Source: JBEEOW01 sp041191405 (lineage in GTDB: Bacteria; Bacteroidota; Bacteroidia; Cytophagales; UBA9547). From it: a stretch of 64,000 bases of DNA. A model generated the notes under the pieces. The model saw only the letters and a list, made by a program, of their open reading frames with translations, was not told the origin of the DNA and did no database searches. A program made the translations under genes and the position numbers. Positions 54,285-63,016 of this stretch are shown here, piece by piece (position 1 is the stretch's first letter; each line of letters starts with the position of its first letter). The DNA is taken from positions 36,280 through 100,279 of the forward strand of contig JBEEOW010000013.1 in NCBI GenBank assembly GCA_041191405.1, in the 5' to 3' direction.

Positions 54285-55384
54285 TATACTTAACTATTGA
54301 AATATATTTTGTATTAATTATAGGAATCTATTGGATTTTACTTTTTGGTTGGATAAAAACATTATTTTCAAAACCTATTTTACAACAAATAAAGCCAAAC
54401 ACCAAAGTAAGTATCACTATTGCTGCACGAAACGAAGAAAATGTAATATTACAATGTTTAGAATCATTAGCAAAATTACAATTCCCAGAAAAACAACTTC
54501 AAATATTAATTGGAGACGATAACTCAGAAGATAACACCAAACAAATTATTAAGGACTATATAAAAGATAAACCTCATTTTCAACTTATAAATATAGTACC
54601 TGAAAAATATTCAAAAGGAAAAGCAAATGTATTAGCGCAACTTATAAAACACTCAGATAGTGAATTTATTTTGGTTACCGATGCAGATGTACAAGTAAAT
54701 AAAAATTGGATAAAGGAAATGTTAAAGTACACTGCCCCTACTACAGGTATAGTTACTGGTTACACGCATATTCAATCAAAAAACTTTTGGAATGATTTTC
54801 AATCACTTGATTGGGCGTTTGCGCAAGGATTAATGTTGATATTTTTTGAAACAGATCAAGCAATTACTGCTATGGGTAACAATATGCTAATTTCAAGAAA
54901 AGCATATAATGAAATTGGTGGCTATGAAAATTTACCATTCTCAATAACAGAGGATTATGCATTATTTGAAGCCATTAGTAAAAAAGGATACGATTGTATT
55001 CAAGTAACAAATACAAATGTTAAAGCTAAAACTTTTGCCATAAACAATTTTAAAAGCTTACTTCAACAGCGTCAACGCTGGATTAAGGGCTCTTTAGGTA
55101 AATTATCATGGTTACTTTCAATATTATTTTTAGTTCAAATACTTTTTTTACCACTATTTATTTATGAATTACTATTTAAGGATTGGGAATTTGCATTATA
55201 TGCTTACGGAACCAAAACAATCATGCAAAGTGTATTTCTATTTTTCATATTCAAAAAAGTAAATGAAAAATTTCCTTGGAAAAATATTATTTTCTTTGAT
55301 TGGTATTATTTCATAACCAATATATCAATAATAATTTACACAATACTTAATCCTAAAACTATTTGGAAAGGGAGAACCTATTAA
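54281..55384 (+). CDS. Membrane glycosyltransferase, family 2
   Basis: 367 residues. A start helix (TIEIYFVLIIGIYWILLFGW) leads to a GT-A domain with SITIAARNEENVI, the metal-binding TDADVQ, ITEDYALF and the QRQRWIKG motif of processive synthases. Three C-terminal membrane helices follow. It makes or extends a beta-linked N-acetylglucosamine-type polymer or a glycolipid. It is coupled to the deacetylase, as in poly-GlcNAc-like gene pairs. Confidence 0.9.
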   Translation: MIYLTIEIYFVLIIGIYWILLFGWIKTLFSKPILQQIKPNTKVSITIAARNEENVILQCLESLAKLQFPEKQLQILIGDDNSEDNTKQIIKDYIKDKPHFQLINIVPEKYSKGKANVLAQLIKHSDSEFILVTDADVQVNKNWIKEMLKYTAPTTGIVTGYTHIQSKNFWNDFQSLDWAFAQGLMLIFFETDQAITAMGNNMLISRKAYNEIGGYENLPFSITEDYALFEAISKKGYDCIQVTNTNVKAKTFAINNFKSLLQQRQRWIKGSLGKLSWLLSILFLVQILFLPLFIYELLFKDWEFALYAYGTKTIMQSVFLFFIFKKVNEKFPWKNIIFFDWYYFITNISIIIYTILNPKTIWKGRTY

Positions 55385-55581
55385 TTATTTAACAAATTAA
55401 TAATATTTTATTAAATAAAACAACCTCACAATTCACTAATTAACAATACATTATACCAAAAAGCAATTAAATATAATGTTATTGAATGATTAAGAAATCT
55501 TAATGATAGTTTTTTCACTTTTCAAATGAAAAAATTATACATACTTTTGATTATTAAATTGAATAAACAATATAATACAAC

Positions 55582-56922
55582 ATGATTATAAAGGGTAAAT
55601 TACTATTTCTATTTTGTTTGTTAATTTCAACAAGCATATTTGCTCAAAACCCATTATTACTCAAAGGAAAACTTACAAATGTAACCACCCAAAAATATAT
55701 TTATTTATATAGATATTTTGGAAGTGATGTTGAAAAAATTGATTCAGCTAAAATCAATAAAGGCGAATTTAAATTCAAAAATAAAATAATTAGGGGCTTC
55801 CACAAGCTTGGTTTTGATAGTAAATCAGCAGCTGTAATGGTACTTGGCAACGAAGGCGAAATATTATTTACAGCCGACGTTAAAGATTTTGCAGCAACGC
55901 AAAAACTTTCTGGTTCAAAAGAAAATGAATTGTACAAACAGTTTTTAACTGTAAATACCAATTATTCAAAACTAATTAAACAGTTAACGCAACAAACTAG
56001 TCAAATCGAGGTAGTTGCAAACTCTGATTCAGCTAAATATAGAATACTTTTAACTGATTTAAGAAGAAGAGAAGATTCGGCAAACAAAGCACAAAACGAA
56101 TTTTTTAGAACAATGAAAACCCAAAACAATGGAATGTTTATGGGTAAGTTTGCTGGGATTTTTTATGTGTCTGATACAACCAATATCAATAACTACATTT
56201 CAAAAGAAGAATTTTCTGATATAGAATTTACTACAGGCGAAATGATGGTTGGTAAAATAAATGCATACTTTGGTAATTATGTTGAAAAAACACCCGATGC
56301 ATTTACACAAGCTGCAGATAAATTAATTTCAAAAACTGAGGCTAACTCATTATCAAGAAGTTTATTTTACAGAATAATTATAAACTTATTTACAGAATTA
56401 CAATTGCCTCATGCATCAAAATTAAGAAAAGCCTACGCTGCCGAATATGCAAATGATACCAAAGCTCAAAGATATCTTGAGCGTTTACCAAAAGCTGAAC
56501 TTGAAATTGGCGACCTAGCTCCAGATATTTTCTTGCCTGATACTTCAGCAAACTTTATAAAATTAAGTTCATTAAGAGGCAAATTAGTATTGTTAGATTT
56601 TTGGGCATCGTGGTGTGGTCCATGTAGAAGAGAAAACCCAAATGTGGTAAAAGTGTATGAAAAATATAAGCCGTTTGGTTTAGAAATATTAGGTATATCA
56701 TTAGATGAATCAAAAGCTAAATGGACAGGTGCTATTAGAAAAGACAATCTAACTTGGATGCATGTATCCGATTTGAGAGGTTGGTCGTCGGTAGCGGGTG
56801 CAGCTTATGCAGTTTCGTCGATTCCTCAGACATTCCTTATTGGGCCTGATGGCAAAATATTAGCAAAAAATTTAAGAGGTCAAGCTCTTGAACAATTCCT
56901 TGAAAACTATTTTAGAAAATAA
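55582..56922 (+). CDS. TlpA-like thioredoxin with DUF4369 N-terminal domain
   Basis: 446 residues with a signal peptide (LLFLFCLLISTSIFAQ). The DUF4369-type beta domain (about 22-120) and a helical middle are followed by a TlpA/AhpC thioredoxin fold with WASWCGPCRREN, Cys345 and Cys348, and the cis-proline SSIPQTFLIG. It reduces disulfides in the periplasm, probably in cytochrome maturation or stress. Alone on its transcript, 14 bases before the response regulator. Confidence 0.92.
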   Translation: MIIKGKLLFLFCLLISTSIFAQNPLLLKGKLTNVTTQKYIYLYRYFGSDVEKIDSAKINKGEFKFKNKIIRGFHKLGFDSKSAAVMVLGNEGEILFTADVKDFAATQKLSGSKENELYKQFLTVNTNYSKLIKQLTQQTSQIEVVANSDSAKYRILLTDLRRREDSANKAQNEFFRTMKTQNNGMFMGKFAGIFYVSDTTNINNYISKEEFSDIEFTTGEMMVGKINAYFGNYVEKTPDAFTQAADKLISKTEANSLSRSLFYRIIINLFTELQLPHASKLRKAYAAEYANDTKAQRYLERLPKAELEIGDLAPDIFLPDTSANFIKLSSLRGKLVLLDFWASWCGPCRRENPNVVKVYEKYKPFGLEILGISLDESKAKWTGAIRKDNLTWMHVSDLRGWSSVAGAAYAVSSIPQTFLIGPDGKILAKNLRGQALEQFLENYFRK

Positions 56923-56936
56923 TAAATTGCTTAAAG

Positions 56937-57626
56937 ATGAGCGTGAAAAAAAACTTCAAAGTACTTGCAGTTGATGACGATCAAGACATTCTTGAGCTGT
57001 TACAATACAACCTTGCAAAAGAAGGTTATGAAGTAAAAATTGCTGACAATGGCAAAAAAGCCCTTGAAATTGCAAAAGAATTTTTACCTAATTTAATTTT
57101 ATTGGATGTAATGATGCCTCAAATGGATGGCGTTGAAACATGTAGACAAATTAGAGAAAATCCAGCATTTGCAAATACTTATGTGATATTCTTAACTGCT
57201 CGTTCAGAAGAATATACAGAGATTGCAGCATTTGATGTAGGAGCTGATGATTACATCACTAAACCTATCAAACCTCGTGCTTTGATGAGTAGAATTTCGG
57301 CGCTATTCAGAAGAGACAACAAAGGTGATAAAAAATCGGATGTTGTTACTGTTGGTGATTTAGTTATTGACAAATCAAGTTATACTGTAGTTCAAAATGG
57401 TAAAGACTTAGTTTTACCTAAAAAAGAATTTGAATTATTGTTTTTCTTAACCCAAAATCCAAATAAAGTATTTAGCCGTCAAGAGTTATTACAAAATATT
57501 TGGGGAATGGATGTATATGTAATTGACCGTACAGTTGACGTACATATCCGTAAAATCAGAGAAAAAGTAGGCGAAGATTTAATCAAAACCATCAAAGGTG
57601 TTGGTTATAAGTTTGAATTAGAATAA
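56937..57626 (+). CDS. OmpR/PhoB-family response regulator
   Basis: 229 residues. A receiver domain (1-125) with the acceptor Asp in LLDVMMPQMDG and Lys in ITKPIKP is joined to a winged-helix DNA-binding domain (130-229) with FELLFFLTQNPNKVFSRQELL and DVHIRKIREKVG. It is the partner of the histidine kinase at 57717. The pair resembles PhoP/PhoR or RprY-type systems; the signal is unknown. Confidence 0.95.
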   Translation: MSVKKNFKVLAVDDDQDILELLQYNLAKEGYEVKIADNGKKALEIAKEFLPNLILLDVMMPQMDGVETCRQIRENPAFANTYVIFLTARSEEYTEIAAFDVGADDYITKPIKPRALMSRISALFRRDNKGDKKSDVVTVGDLVIDKSSYTVVQNGKDLVLPKKEFELLFFLTQNPNKVFSRQELLQNIWGMDVYVIDRTVDVHIRKIREKVGEDLIKTIKGVGYKFELE

Positions 57627-57716
57627 TTGGGTTCAGAGTTTAGAGTTAAGGGTTTAGAGTTTTCACTAACACTGAACTCTATACCCTAAACTCTTAACTC
57701 TTAACTTACAAAAAGA
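57627..57716. repeat. Heptad-unit inverted repeat inside a two-component operon
   Basis: Left arm gagttta, gagttaa, gggttta, gagtttt; right arm ctctata, ccctaaa, ctcttaa, ctcttaa. The hairpin separates the regulator and kinase genes and should lower read-through into the kinase. Member of the heptad family. Confidence 0.75.
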
Positions 57717-58742
57717 ATGAAATTTAGCTCAAGAGGAGTAGCCATATTGCTGGCATTATTAATAGCAACATTAACAACAGCATTTTTATCATTAATACCA
57801 ACAGTTGGTACAGTTCCATTGGTGGTGTGTTTCGGGATGAGTTTTGCAACCTCTTTTGTATTAATTTATTTAACTTTTGAATTTTTAATTTTTAGAGAAA
57901 TCAATAATGTTTATAGATTAATTGATAAACTAAAAAAGAAAGAATTTGGCATTGCTGGCAAAGCAATCAAAAAATCTACAGACCCAATTTCGAGAATTAA
58001 ACAAGAAATTTATACACTTGCCAAAATCAAACAGCTTGAAATTGACGAACTTAAAAAACTTGAGCAATATCGCCGTGAATTTATTGCCGATGTATCGCAT
58101 GAATTAAAAACGCCCATTTTTGCTGCACAAGGTTTTGTTGAAACCTTACTTGATGGTGCCATGGATGATGAAAATGTGCGTGATAAATTCCTTCAAAAAG
58201 CTTCAAAAAGTTTAGATTCGCTAACACATTTAGTTGAAGATTTAATTGCACTTTCACAACTTGAAATTGGCGAAGTGAAAATGGAATTCCAAGAACTAAA
58301 TCTTGAATTTAAAGCCAAAGAAGCCATTGAGCAACTTGAAGACAAAGCAAGTAAACGCAATATTAAGCTTAAGCTTACCACCAAAGGCGATGCTCCATTT
58401 AAGGTACATGCTGATAATTTCCGTATTCAACAGGTGCTTACCAACTTAATTGACAATGCCATAAAATATGGTAATGACGATGGACATGTAGAAGTGATTT
58501 TAGAAAAAGACAAATCAGGCGTACAAGTTACCATAAAAGATGACGGTCCTGGAATACCAGCTGAGCATTTGCCACGTTTATTTGAACGTTTTTACAGAGT
58601 TGAAAAAAGTAGAAACAAAGAAAAAGGCGGTACAGGTTTAGGCTTGGCAATTGTTGAAAAAATCATTGAAGCCCACCAATCAAGTATTTCTGTATCAAGT
58701 AAATTTGGGAAAGGAACTAGTTTTACTTTTAAGTTGAAGTAG
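57717..58742 (+). CDS. PhoR-like sensor histidine kinase
   Basis: 341 residues. Two membrane helices (about 7-28 and 32-52) with almost no periplasmic loop, then a coiled coil, the HisKA box FIADVSHELKTP with His128, and a HATPase with NLIDNAIKYG, DDGPGIPAEHL and GGTGLGLAIVEK. It phosphorylates the regulator at 56937. Lack of a periplasmic sensor domain suggests sensing of the membrane or a partner protein. Confidence 0.94.
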   Translation: MKFSSRGVAILLALLIATLTTAFLSLIPTVGTVPLVVCFGMSFATSFVLIYLTFEFLIFREINNVYRLIDKLKKKEFGIAGKAIKKSTDPISRIKQEIYTLAKIKQLEIDELKKLEQYRREFIADVSHELKTPIFAAQGFVETLLDGAMDDENVRDKFLQKASKSLDSLTHLVEDLIALSQLEIGEVKMEFQELNLEFKAKEAIEQLEDKASKRNIKLKLTTKGDAPFKVHADNFRIQQVLTNLIDNAIKYGNDDGHVEVILEKDKSGVQVTIKDDGPGIPAEHLPRLFERFYRVEKSRNKEKGGTGLGLAIVEKIIEAHQSSISVSSKFGKGTSFTFKLK

Positions 58743-58758
58743 GTAAATTTTAATTCTA

Positions 58759-59190
58759 TCAAAATTCCTTCTCAAATGAATCATCCCATTTAAAGGAATT
58801 AATAATCCAACCTTTTTCTCCTCTGTAATAAATAAATATTAATCTAATGGCATGTTTTGAATATTTTATAAAATAAACCTCTCTAATTGCAAAATCATTT
58901 ATAGTTTCTGTTTTTCCTTTTTCTATACCTTGAACTTTTCCAAATCGTTCGTTAAACACATTTAAGTACTTAACCGTTTGCGTTTCAATACTACTTATTT
59001 CGTTTTGTGGTAAAGGCCAATATAAAGATAACAATACTACAGCTTCTGCAATTTTACTTTCACTAAAAAGTTTTGTTACTTTTTGAGATACGTCACTAGT
59101 TTCAGACTTATCTTTCATATAAGTACTTTGTGAAAAACTATCAAGTGAATGTATAAATAAAATTAAAAATATTGCAACTACCTTTTTCAT
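58759..59190 (-). CDS. Small exported protein of unknown function
   Basis: 143 residues from the ATG at 59190, chosen for the signal peptide KKVVAIFLILFIHSLDSFSQ; the frame is open to 59268. The mature part is helical then beta (VYFIKYSKHAIRLIFIYYRGEKGWIINSFKWDD). It resembles NTF2-like or DUF3887-type small proteins but is not assigned. It is convergent with the kinase gene. Confidence 0.6.
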   Translation of the reverse strand: MKKVVAIFLILFIHSLDSFSQSTYMKDKSETSDVSQKVTKLFSESKIAEAVVLLSLYWPLPQNEISSIETQTVKYLNVFNERFGKVQGIEKGKTETINDFAIREVYFIKYSKHAIRLIFIYYRGEKGWIINSFKWDDSFEKEF

Positions 59191-59292
59191 AGAAATTAAA
59201 CTTTTTTCAAATATAACATTTAAATTGAAAATCAATGCATTCTCAATCATTTTTATTAGTTTTACCAAACATCATTTACAATTAGTTTTGGT

Positions 59293-60426
59293 ATGCAAAC
59301 AAAATTTCCAGCAATAGGAACCACTATTTTTACTGAAATGTCGGCATTGGCAGTAAAACACAATGCATTGAATTTGGCTCAAGGTTTTCCTAATTTCCCT
59401 TGTAATGAACAATTGATTGAACTTACTTATCTTTTTATGAAAAAAGGCTTTAATCAATATGCGCCAATGGCAGGGGCTTTGCCTTTGAGGGAATCTATTG
59501 CTGCCAAAACTGAAAAATGTTATGGCTACAAACCCGACATAAATGATGAAATTACAATTACTTGTGGTGCTACTGAAGCTGTATTTTCAACTATAAATGC
59601 GGTAGTGTCGGCTGGTGACGAGGTGATTATACTTGAACCTGCATTTGATATTTACAAACCGGCTATTGAACTTTGTGGTGGAGTTGCAGTACCAGTTGCT
59701 TTGCAAGGTGATTTTTTTGAGCCTGATTTTGAATTGATTGCTAAGGCTATTTCTTCAAAAACTAAAATGCTTATTATCAATTCGCCACATAACCCAACGG
59801 GCGCAGTTTGGACGAATGAACAAATGCTAACTTTGGAGAAATTACTTGCCCCAACCAATATTTTATTACTTAGTGATGAAGTTTATGAACATATTGTTTT
59901 TGATGGGAAAAGACATTATTCTGCCCTTGAATTTGAAGGTTTAAGAAAAAGAAGTTTTGTAATTTCTTCTCTCGGTAAAACGTACCATGTTACAGGTTGG
60001 AGAGTTGGTTATGTTATTGCGCCTGCCTATTTAACTACTGAATTAAAAAAACTACATCAATATGTTACTTTTAGTGCCCACACTGCAAGTCAGTTGGCAT
60101 TTGCAGAAATAATGAAAGACGAAAATCAATACCTAGGTTTGTCTGACTTTTTTCAAGAAAAACGAAATCATTTTTTAGCAAAAATTGAAGATTCAAAATT
60201 CAAAGCAATTCCAAGTCAAGGAACTTATTTTCAGTTATTATCGTACCAATCGCTGAGTGATTTGAATGATAAAGCGTATGCTATTGAGCTTGTTGAAAAA
60301 CATGGTTTGGCAACTATTCCATTATCTCCATTTTACCAAAATAGTGAAAGTAAATTAATTAGAATTTGCTTCGCTAAAGATGAACAAACATTAAACGCAG
60401 CTGCCGATATTTTATGCAAGATTTAA
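59293..60426 (+). CDS. ybdL: Methionine aminotransferase, YbdL-like
   Basis: 377 residues, class I PLP aminotransferase. QGFPNFPCNEQLI, the PLP-binding NSPHNPTGAVWT, LLSDEVYEHIVF and the Schiff-base Lys in SSLGKTYHVTGWRVGY are present. Family members use methionine, aromatic amino acids or glutamine with 2-oxo acids. It overlaps the omega-amidase gene by 13 bases; together they turn keto acid and glutamine into methionine and 2-oxoglutarate. Confidence 0.93.
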   Translation: MQTKFPAIGTTIFTEMSALAVKHNALNLAQGFPNFPCNEQLIELTYLFMKKGFNQYAPMAGALPLRESIAAKTEKCYGYKPDINDEITITCGATEAVFSTINAVVSAGDEVIILEPAFDIYKPAIELCGGVAVPVALQGDFFEPDFELIAKAISSKTKMLIINSPHNPTGAVWTNEQMLTLEKLLAPTNILLLSDEVYEHIVFDGKRHYSALEFEGLRKRSFVISSLGKTYHVTGWRVGYVIAPAYLTTELKKLHQYVTFSAHTASQLAFAEIMKDENQYLGLSDFFQEKRNHFLAKIEDSKFKAIPSQGTYFQLLSYQSLSDLNDKAYAIELVEKHGLATIPLSPFYQNSESKLIRICFAKDEQTLNAAADILCKI

Positions 60427-61193
60427 AAATTTCTCTGGTACAATCAAAATTATATTGGAATGATGTTGCCGCAAACTTAGGTATGTTTGAGGAAAAACTG
60501 TGGGATTTAAATGGCAAAACTGATTTAATTGTGTTGCCCGAAATGTTTACCACAGGTTTTAGTATGGAGGTTGAAAAACTTGCTGAACCCATGAATTTAA
60601 CTACTTTTAAGTGGCTAAAACAAATGGCTGCACAAACCAAGGCTGTAATTACTGGGAGTTATATTGTTAAAGACAAAGGCTTATTTTTTAATAGATTAGT
60701 ATGGATGCAACCTGATGGAAATTTTTATACTTACGATAAAAGACATCTTTTCCGCATGGGCGATGAGCATTTGCATTACACCGCAGGCACACAAAAATTA
60801 ATTTGTGAATTAAAAGGTTGGAAAATAGCTCCATTTATTTGTTATGATTTACGTTTTCCTGTTTGGAGTAGAAATTTAAATGCAAATCCTTATGATTTAA
60901 TGCTTTATGTGGCTAATTGGCCTGAAAAAAGAGCATTACATTGGAATACACTTTTACAGGCAAGGGCAATTGAAAATTTTGCTTATGTAGCCGGAGTAAA
61001 TAGAGTTGGTAAAGATGGCAAACAAGTAAACTATTCTGGCGATACCAGTTTATACGACCCCAAAGGTGAGTGTATTTATCATCTTCGAGATTCGGAAGCG
61101 GTACAAACCTTAGTACTTTCAGCCGAACATTTACAACAATACAGAAAAATGTTCCCTGCTTACTTGGATGCGGATGAGTTTGAGATTAGGTAA
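60414..61193 (+). CDS. yafV: Omega-amidase YafV-like nitrilase-family hydrolase
   Basis: 259 residues. The nitrilase triad is present: Glu in LPEMFTTGFSM, Lys in YDKRHLFRMG and Cys in APFICYDLRFP. It hydrolyses 2-oxoglutaramate and related omega-amides made by the transaminase, clearing the product and driving methionine salvage. Translation is coupled to ybdL. The last 367 bases (60823-61189) are duplicated at 62066-62432. Confidence 0.92.
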   Translation: MQDLKISLVQSKLYWNDVAANLGMFEEKLWDLNGKTDLIVLPEMFTTGFSMEVEKLAEPMNLTTFKWLKQMAAQTKAVITGSYIVKDKGLFFNRLVWMQPDGNFYTYDKRHLFRMGDEHLHYTAGTQKLICELKGWKIAPFICYDLRFPVWSRNLNANPYDLMLYVANWPEKRALHWNTLLQARAIENFAYVAGVNRVGKDGKQVNYSGDTSLYDPKGECIYHLRDSEAVQTLVLSAEHLQQYRKMFPAYLDADEFEIR

Positions 61194-61221
61194 TTGTTTT
61201 GTTTAGAATGGATAATATTTA

Positions 61222-61806
61222 ATGAAATTAACTGATTTACACTCCAAATTTGAAATAAATTGTCGCCAAATGTTCCTTGGAAATATAATTACTGGGGTTA
61301 TTTATGGTGAACTAAAATATTTTAAAGAAGAAGATGAGGGGGGTAACGCTACTCCAGAACCATGTTTTAAAACAATTTACCAAGACATTGATTCTCTCGA
61401 CCATTCAATTTATTTAAAGACAAACAATAAGACCATATATATTTTTTGGGATAATACTTTTATTTCATACGGACTCAAATCAACATTATTGGATTTAACA
61501 AATAATACGAATGATTTTGAACAGAAGTGGGATGTTTCAAATGAGGTTAAATGGAAATCAATTATTGGACAAATTATTGTTGACTTTAAAATAATTTGGG
61601 AAGAATTTTCAACATCGTATATGAATGGGTTTAATATAAAAACTTCTTTTTATCCAAAAACATTTATAATCAAAACTGAGAAAGGGGACACAATTATTTT
61701 ATCTGCTGCAGAATTAAAAAGAGAAAATGAACTTCATTTTTTTTCTGACAATATAATTGTTACAACCAATTATGATTTGGCTAAAGCTTTTAAAATTATT
61801 AATTAA
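61222..61806 (+). CDS. Uncharacterised protein
   Basis: 194 residues, soluble, with no recognised family. It has acidic and aromatic residues and an early FEINCRQMFLGNIITGVIYGELKYFKEEDEG, which is typical of cassette-type small proteins or immunity-like proteins but proves nothing. Its first bases (about 61258-61282) recur in changed form after the duplicated yafV end at about 62444-62465, so this gene may once have been part of the duplication. Confidence 0.55.
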   Translation: MKLTDLHSKFEINCRQMFLGNIITGVIYGELKYFKEEDEGGNATPEPCFKTIYQDIDSLDHSIYLKTNNKTIYIFWDNTFISYGLKSTLLDLTNNTNDFEQKWDVSNEVKWKSIIGQIIVDFKIIWEEFSTSYMNGFNIKTSFYPKTFIIKTEKGDTIILSAAELKRENELHFFSDNIIVTTNYDLAKAFKIIN

Positions 61807-61907
61807 AAAGGCTGATTTTTCACTTAGCTCCTCGAGTTTTTCACTAACCATATTAATTACCGCAAGTTAATTTGGCTATTCTACATTTACAATGTCGAAT
61901 CCAAATC

Positions 61908-62005
61908 TGTGGATTTGAAATCCACATAAACAGTTGAAAATAAAACCATTTGCAACAATTAGGGATTAAAAATCCTTAGATACTACATCGTGATTGCAAA
62001 TCACG
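61908..62005. repeat. Three spaced palindromes in the yafV duplication gap
   Basis: TGTGGATTT-g-AAATCCACA (61908-61926), AGGGATT-aaa-AATCCTT (61961-61977) and CGTGATT-gca-AATCACG (61989-62005). All share a GATT/AATC centre, with different outer bases. They resemble dispersed Bacteroidota palindromes and fill the gap between the unknown gene and the duplicated yafV end. Confidence 0.7.
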
Positions 62006-62043
62006 ACTAGCACGTTTTACTAGCTTTTGTTGTTAATTTTTAA

Positions 62044-62436
62044 ATGGAAGAAGTGGAAGATCGGGAAATAGCTCCATTTATTTGTTATGATTTACGTTTT
62101 CCTGTTTGGAGTAGAAATTTAAGTGCAAATCCTTATGATTTAATGCTTTATGTGGCTAATTGGCCTGAAAAAAGAGCATTACATTGGAATACACTTTTAC
62201 AGGCAAGGGCAATTGAAAATTTTGCTTATGTAGCCGGAGTAAATAGAGTTGGTAAAGATGGCAAACAAGTAAACTATTCTGGCGATACCAGTTTATACGA
62301 CCCCAAAGGTGAGTGTATTTATCATCTTCGAGATTCGGAAGCGGTACAAACCCTAGTTCTTTCAGCGGAACATTTACAGCAATATAGAAAAATGTTTCCC
62401 GCTTACTTGGATGCGGATGAGTTTGAGATTAGATAG
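62044..62436 (+). pseudogene. Duplicated C-terminal fragment of yafV
   Basis: From 62066 on it repeats 60823-61189 almost exactly (fixed offset 1243, about nine base changes, one residue changed early: RNLSANP for RNLNANP). The fragment starts with ten unrelated codons (EEVEDRE) and has the catalytic Cys but neither the Glu nor the Lys of the nitrilase triad, so cannot be an active amidase. It is a partial tandem duplication. Confidence 0.85.
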
Positions 62437-62504
62437 ATATTTTTGCCAGATGTTCCTTGAAATCAAATTTGTAGTCAGTAGTCAAAGACTACAATTCATA
62501 ATAT

Positions 62505-62534
62505 ATCCGTAGAGCCCTTCGGAACTCTACGGAT
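62505..62534. repeat. Palindromic repeat unit, copy 2 (inverted)
   Basis: Exact reverse complement of 44226-44255, loop included. The flank TTATGAATTG plus GTAGTC/GACTAC (62478-62492) also matches the first copy's flank in inverse order, so a unit of at least 55 bases has been copied. Confidence 0.85.
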
Positions 62535-62565
62535 AGTAAAGAAAATGTGGAAGAGCGGATTAACC

Positions 62566-62805
62566 TCATCTCAGCTCCTTGAACATTGGTCCGTCCTTCC
62601 TAACTTTCTCAATTGCTTCAGTCCAGTATTCCCAAAATGCACTGTCGGCAGGCTGGTTAGTTCCCAACCAATATTCTCCACCGCTTAAAATGTCCGTCAA
62701 GTCGTTTGATCCACTGTTCTCCCAATACGCTTTGATGGCATACAACATCGCCTCATAACCTTCTTTCTTAGTTATCAATTCATTTTGTTCTTCTTCTATT
62801 TTCAT
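62566..62805 (-). CDS. Small cassette-encoded protein
   Basis: 79 residues from the ATG at 62805 (frame open to 62880, but KIEEEQNELITKKEGYEAMLYA is the natural start). Acidic, helical, with LTDILSGGEYWLGTNQPADSAFWEYWTEAIEKV. Similar short proteins are found in Bacteroidota accessory regions; no function is known. It lies beside the attC-like site at 62875-63008 and so is likely a gene cassette. Confidence 0.65.
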   Translation of the reverse strand: MKIEEEQNELITKKEGYEAMLYAIKAYWENSGSNDLTDILSGGEYWLGTNQPADSAFWEYWTEAIEKVRKDGPMFKELR

Positions 62806-62874
62806 TGTCGATATTGAAAAGATTGTGGCGAATTTGCTTTCCTTCAAGGTGAATGACGGTCTCAGTTGCATGAC

Positions 62875-63008
62875 CGCCAACGGTTTGCAGATTTGCGATG
62901 GGCGGGATTTTTACCACTGAACTTTATGCGGAGCACAAAACTTTCGGCTATCACCAAACTGTCTGCGGAGCACGAAAACCCGCCTATTGCAAATGTGCTG
63001 TTATGGGC
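62875..63008. repeat. attC-like cassette recombination site 1
   Basis: Outer ends CGCCAACGG and GTTATGGGC are partly complementary. Inside, 20-base arms 62887-62906 (GCAG-ATTTGC-G-AT-G-GGCGGG) and 62979-62998 (CCCGCC-T-AT-T-GCAAAT-G-TGC) pair at 17 of 20 positions. The loop holds TGCGGAGCAC twice. The plan is that of an integron attC; the core bases are not the textbook GTTRRRY. Confidence 0.6.
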
Positions 63009-63016
63009 TGCTCTTT

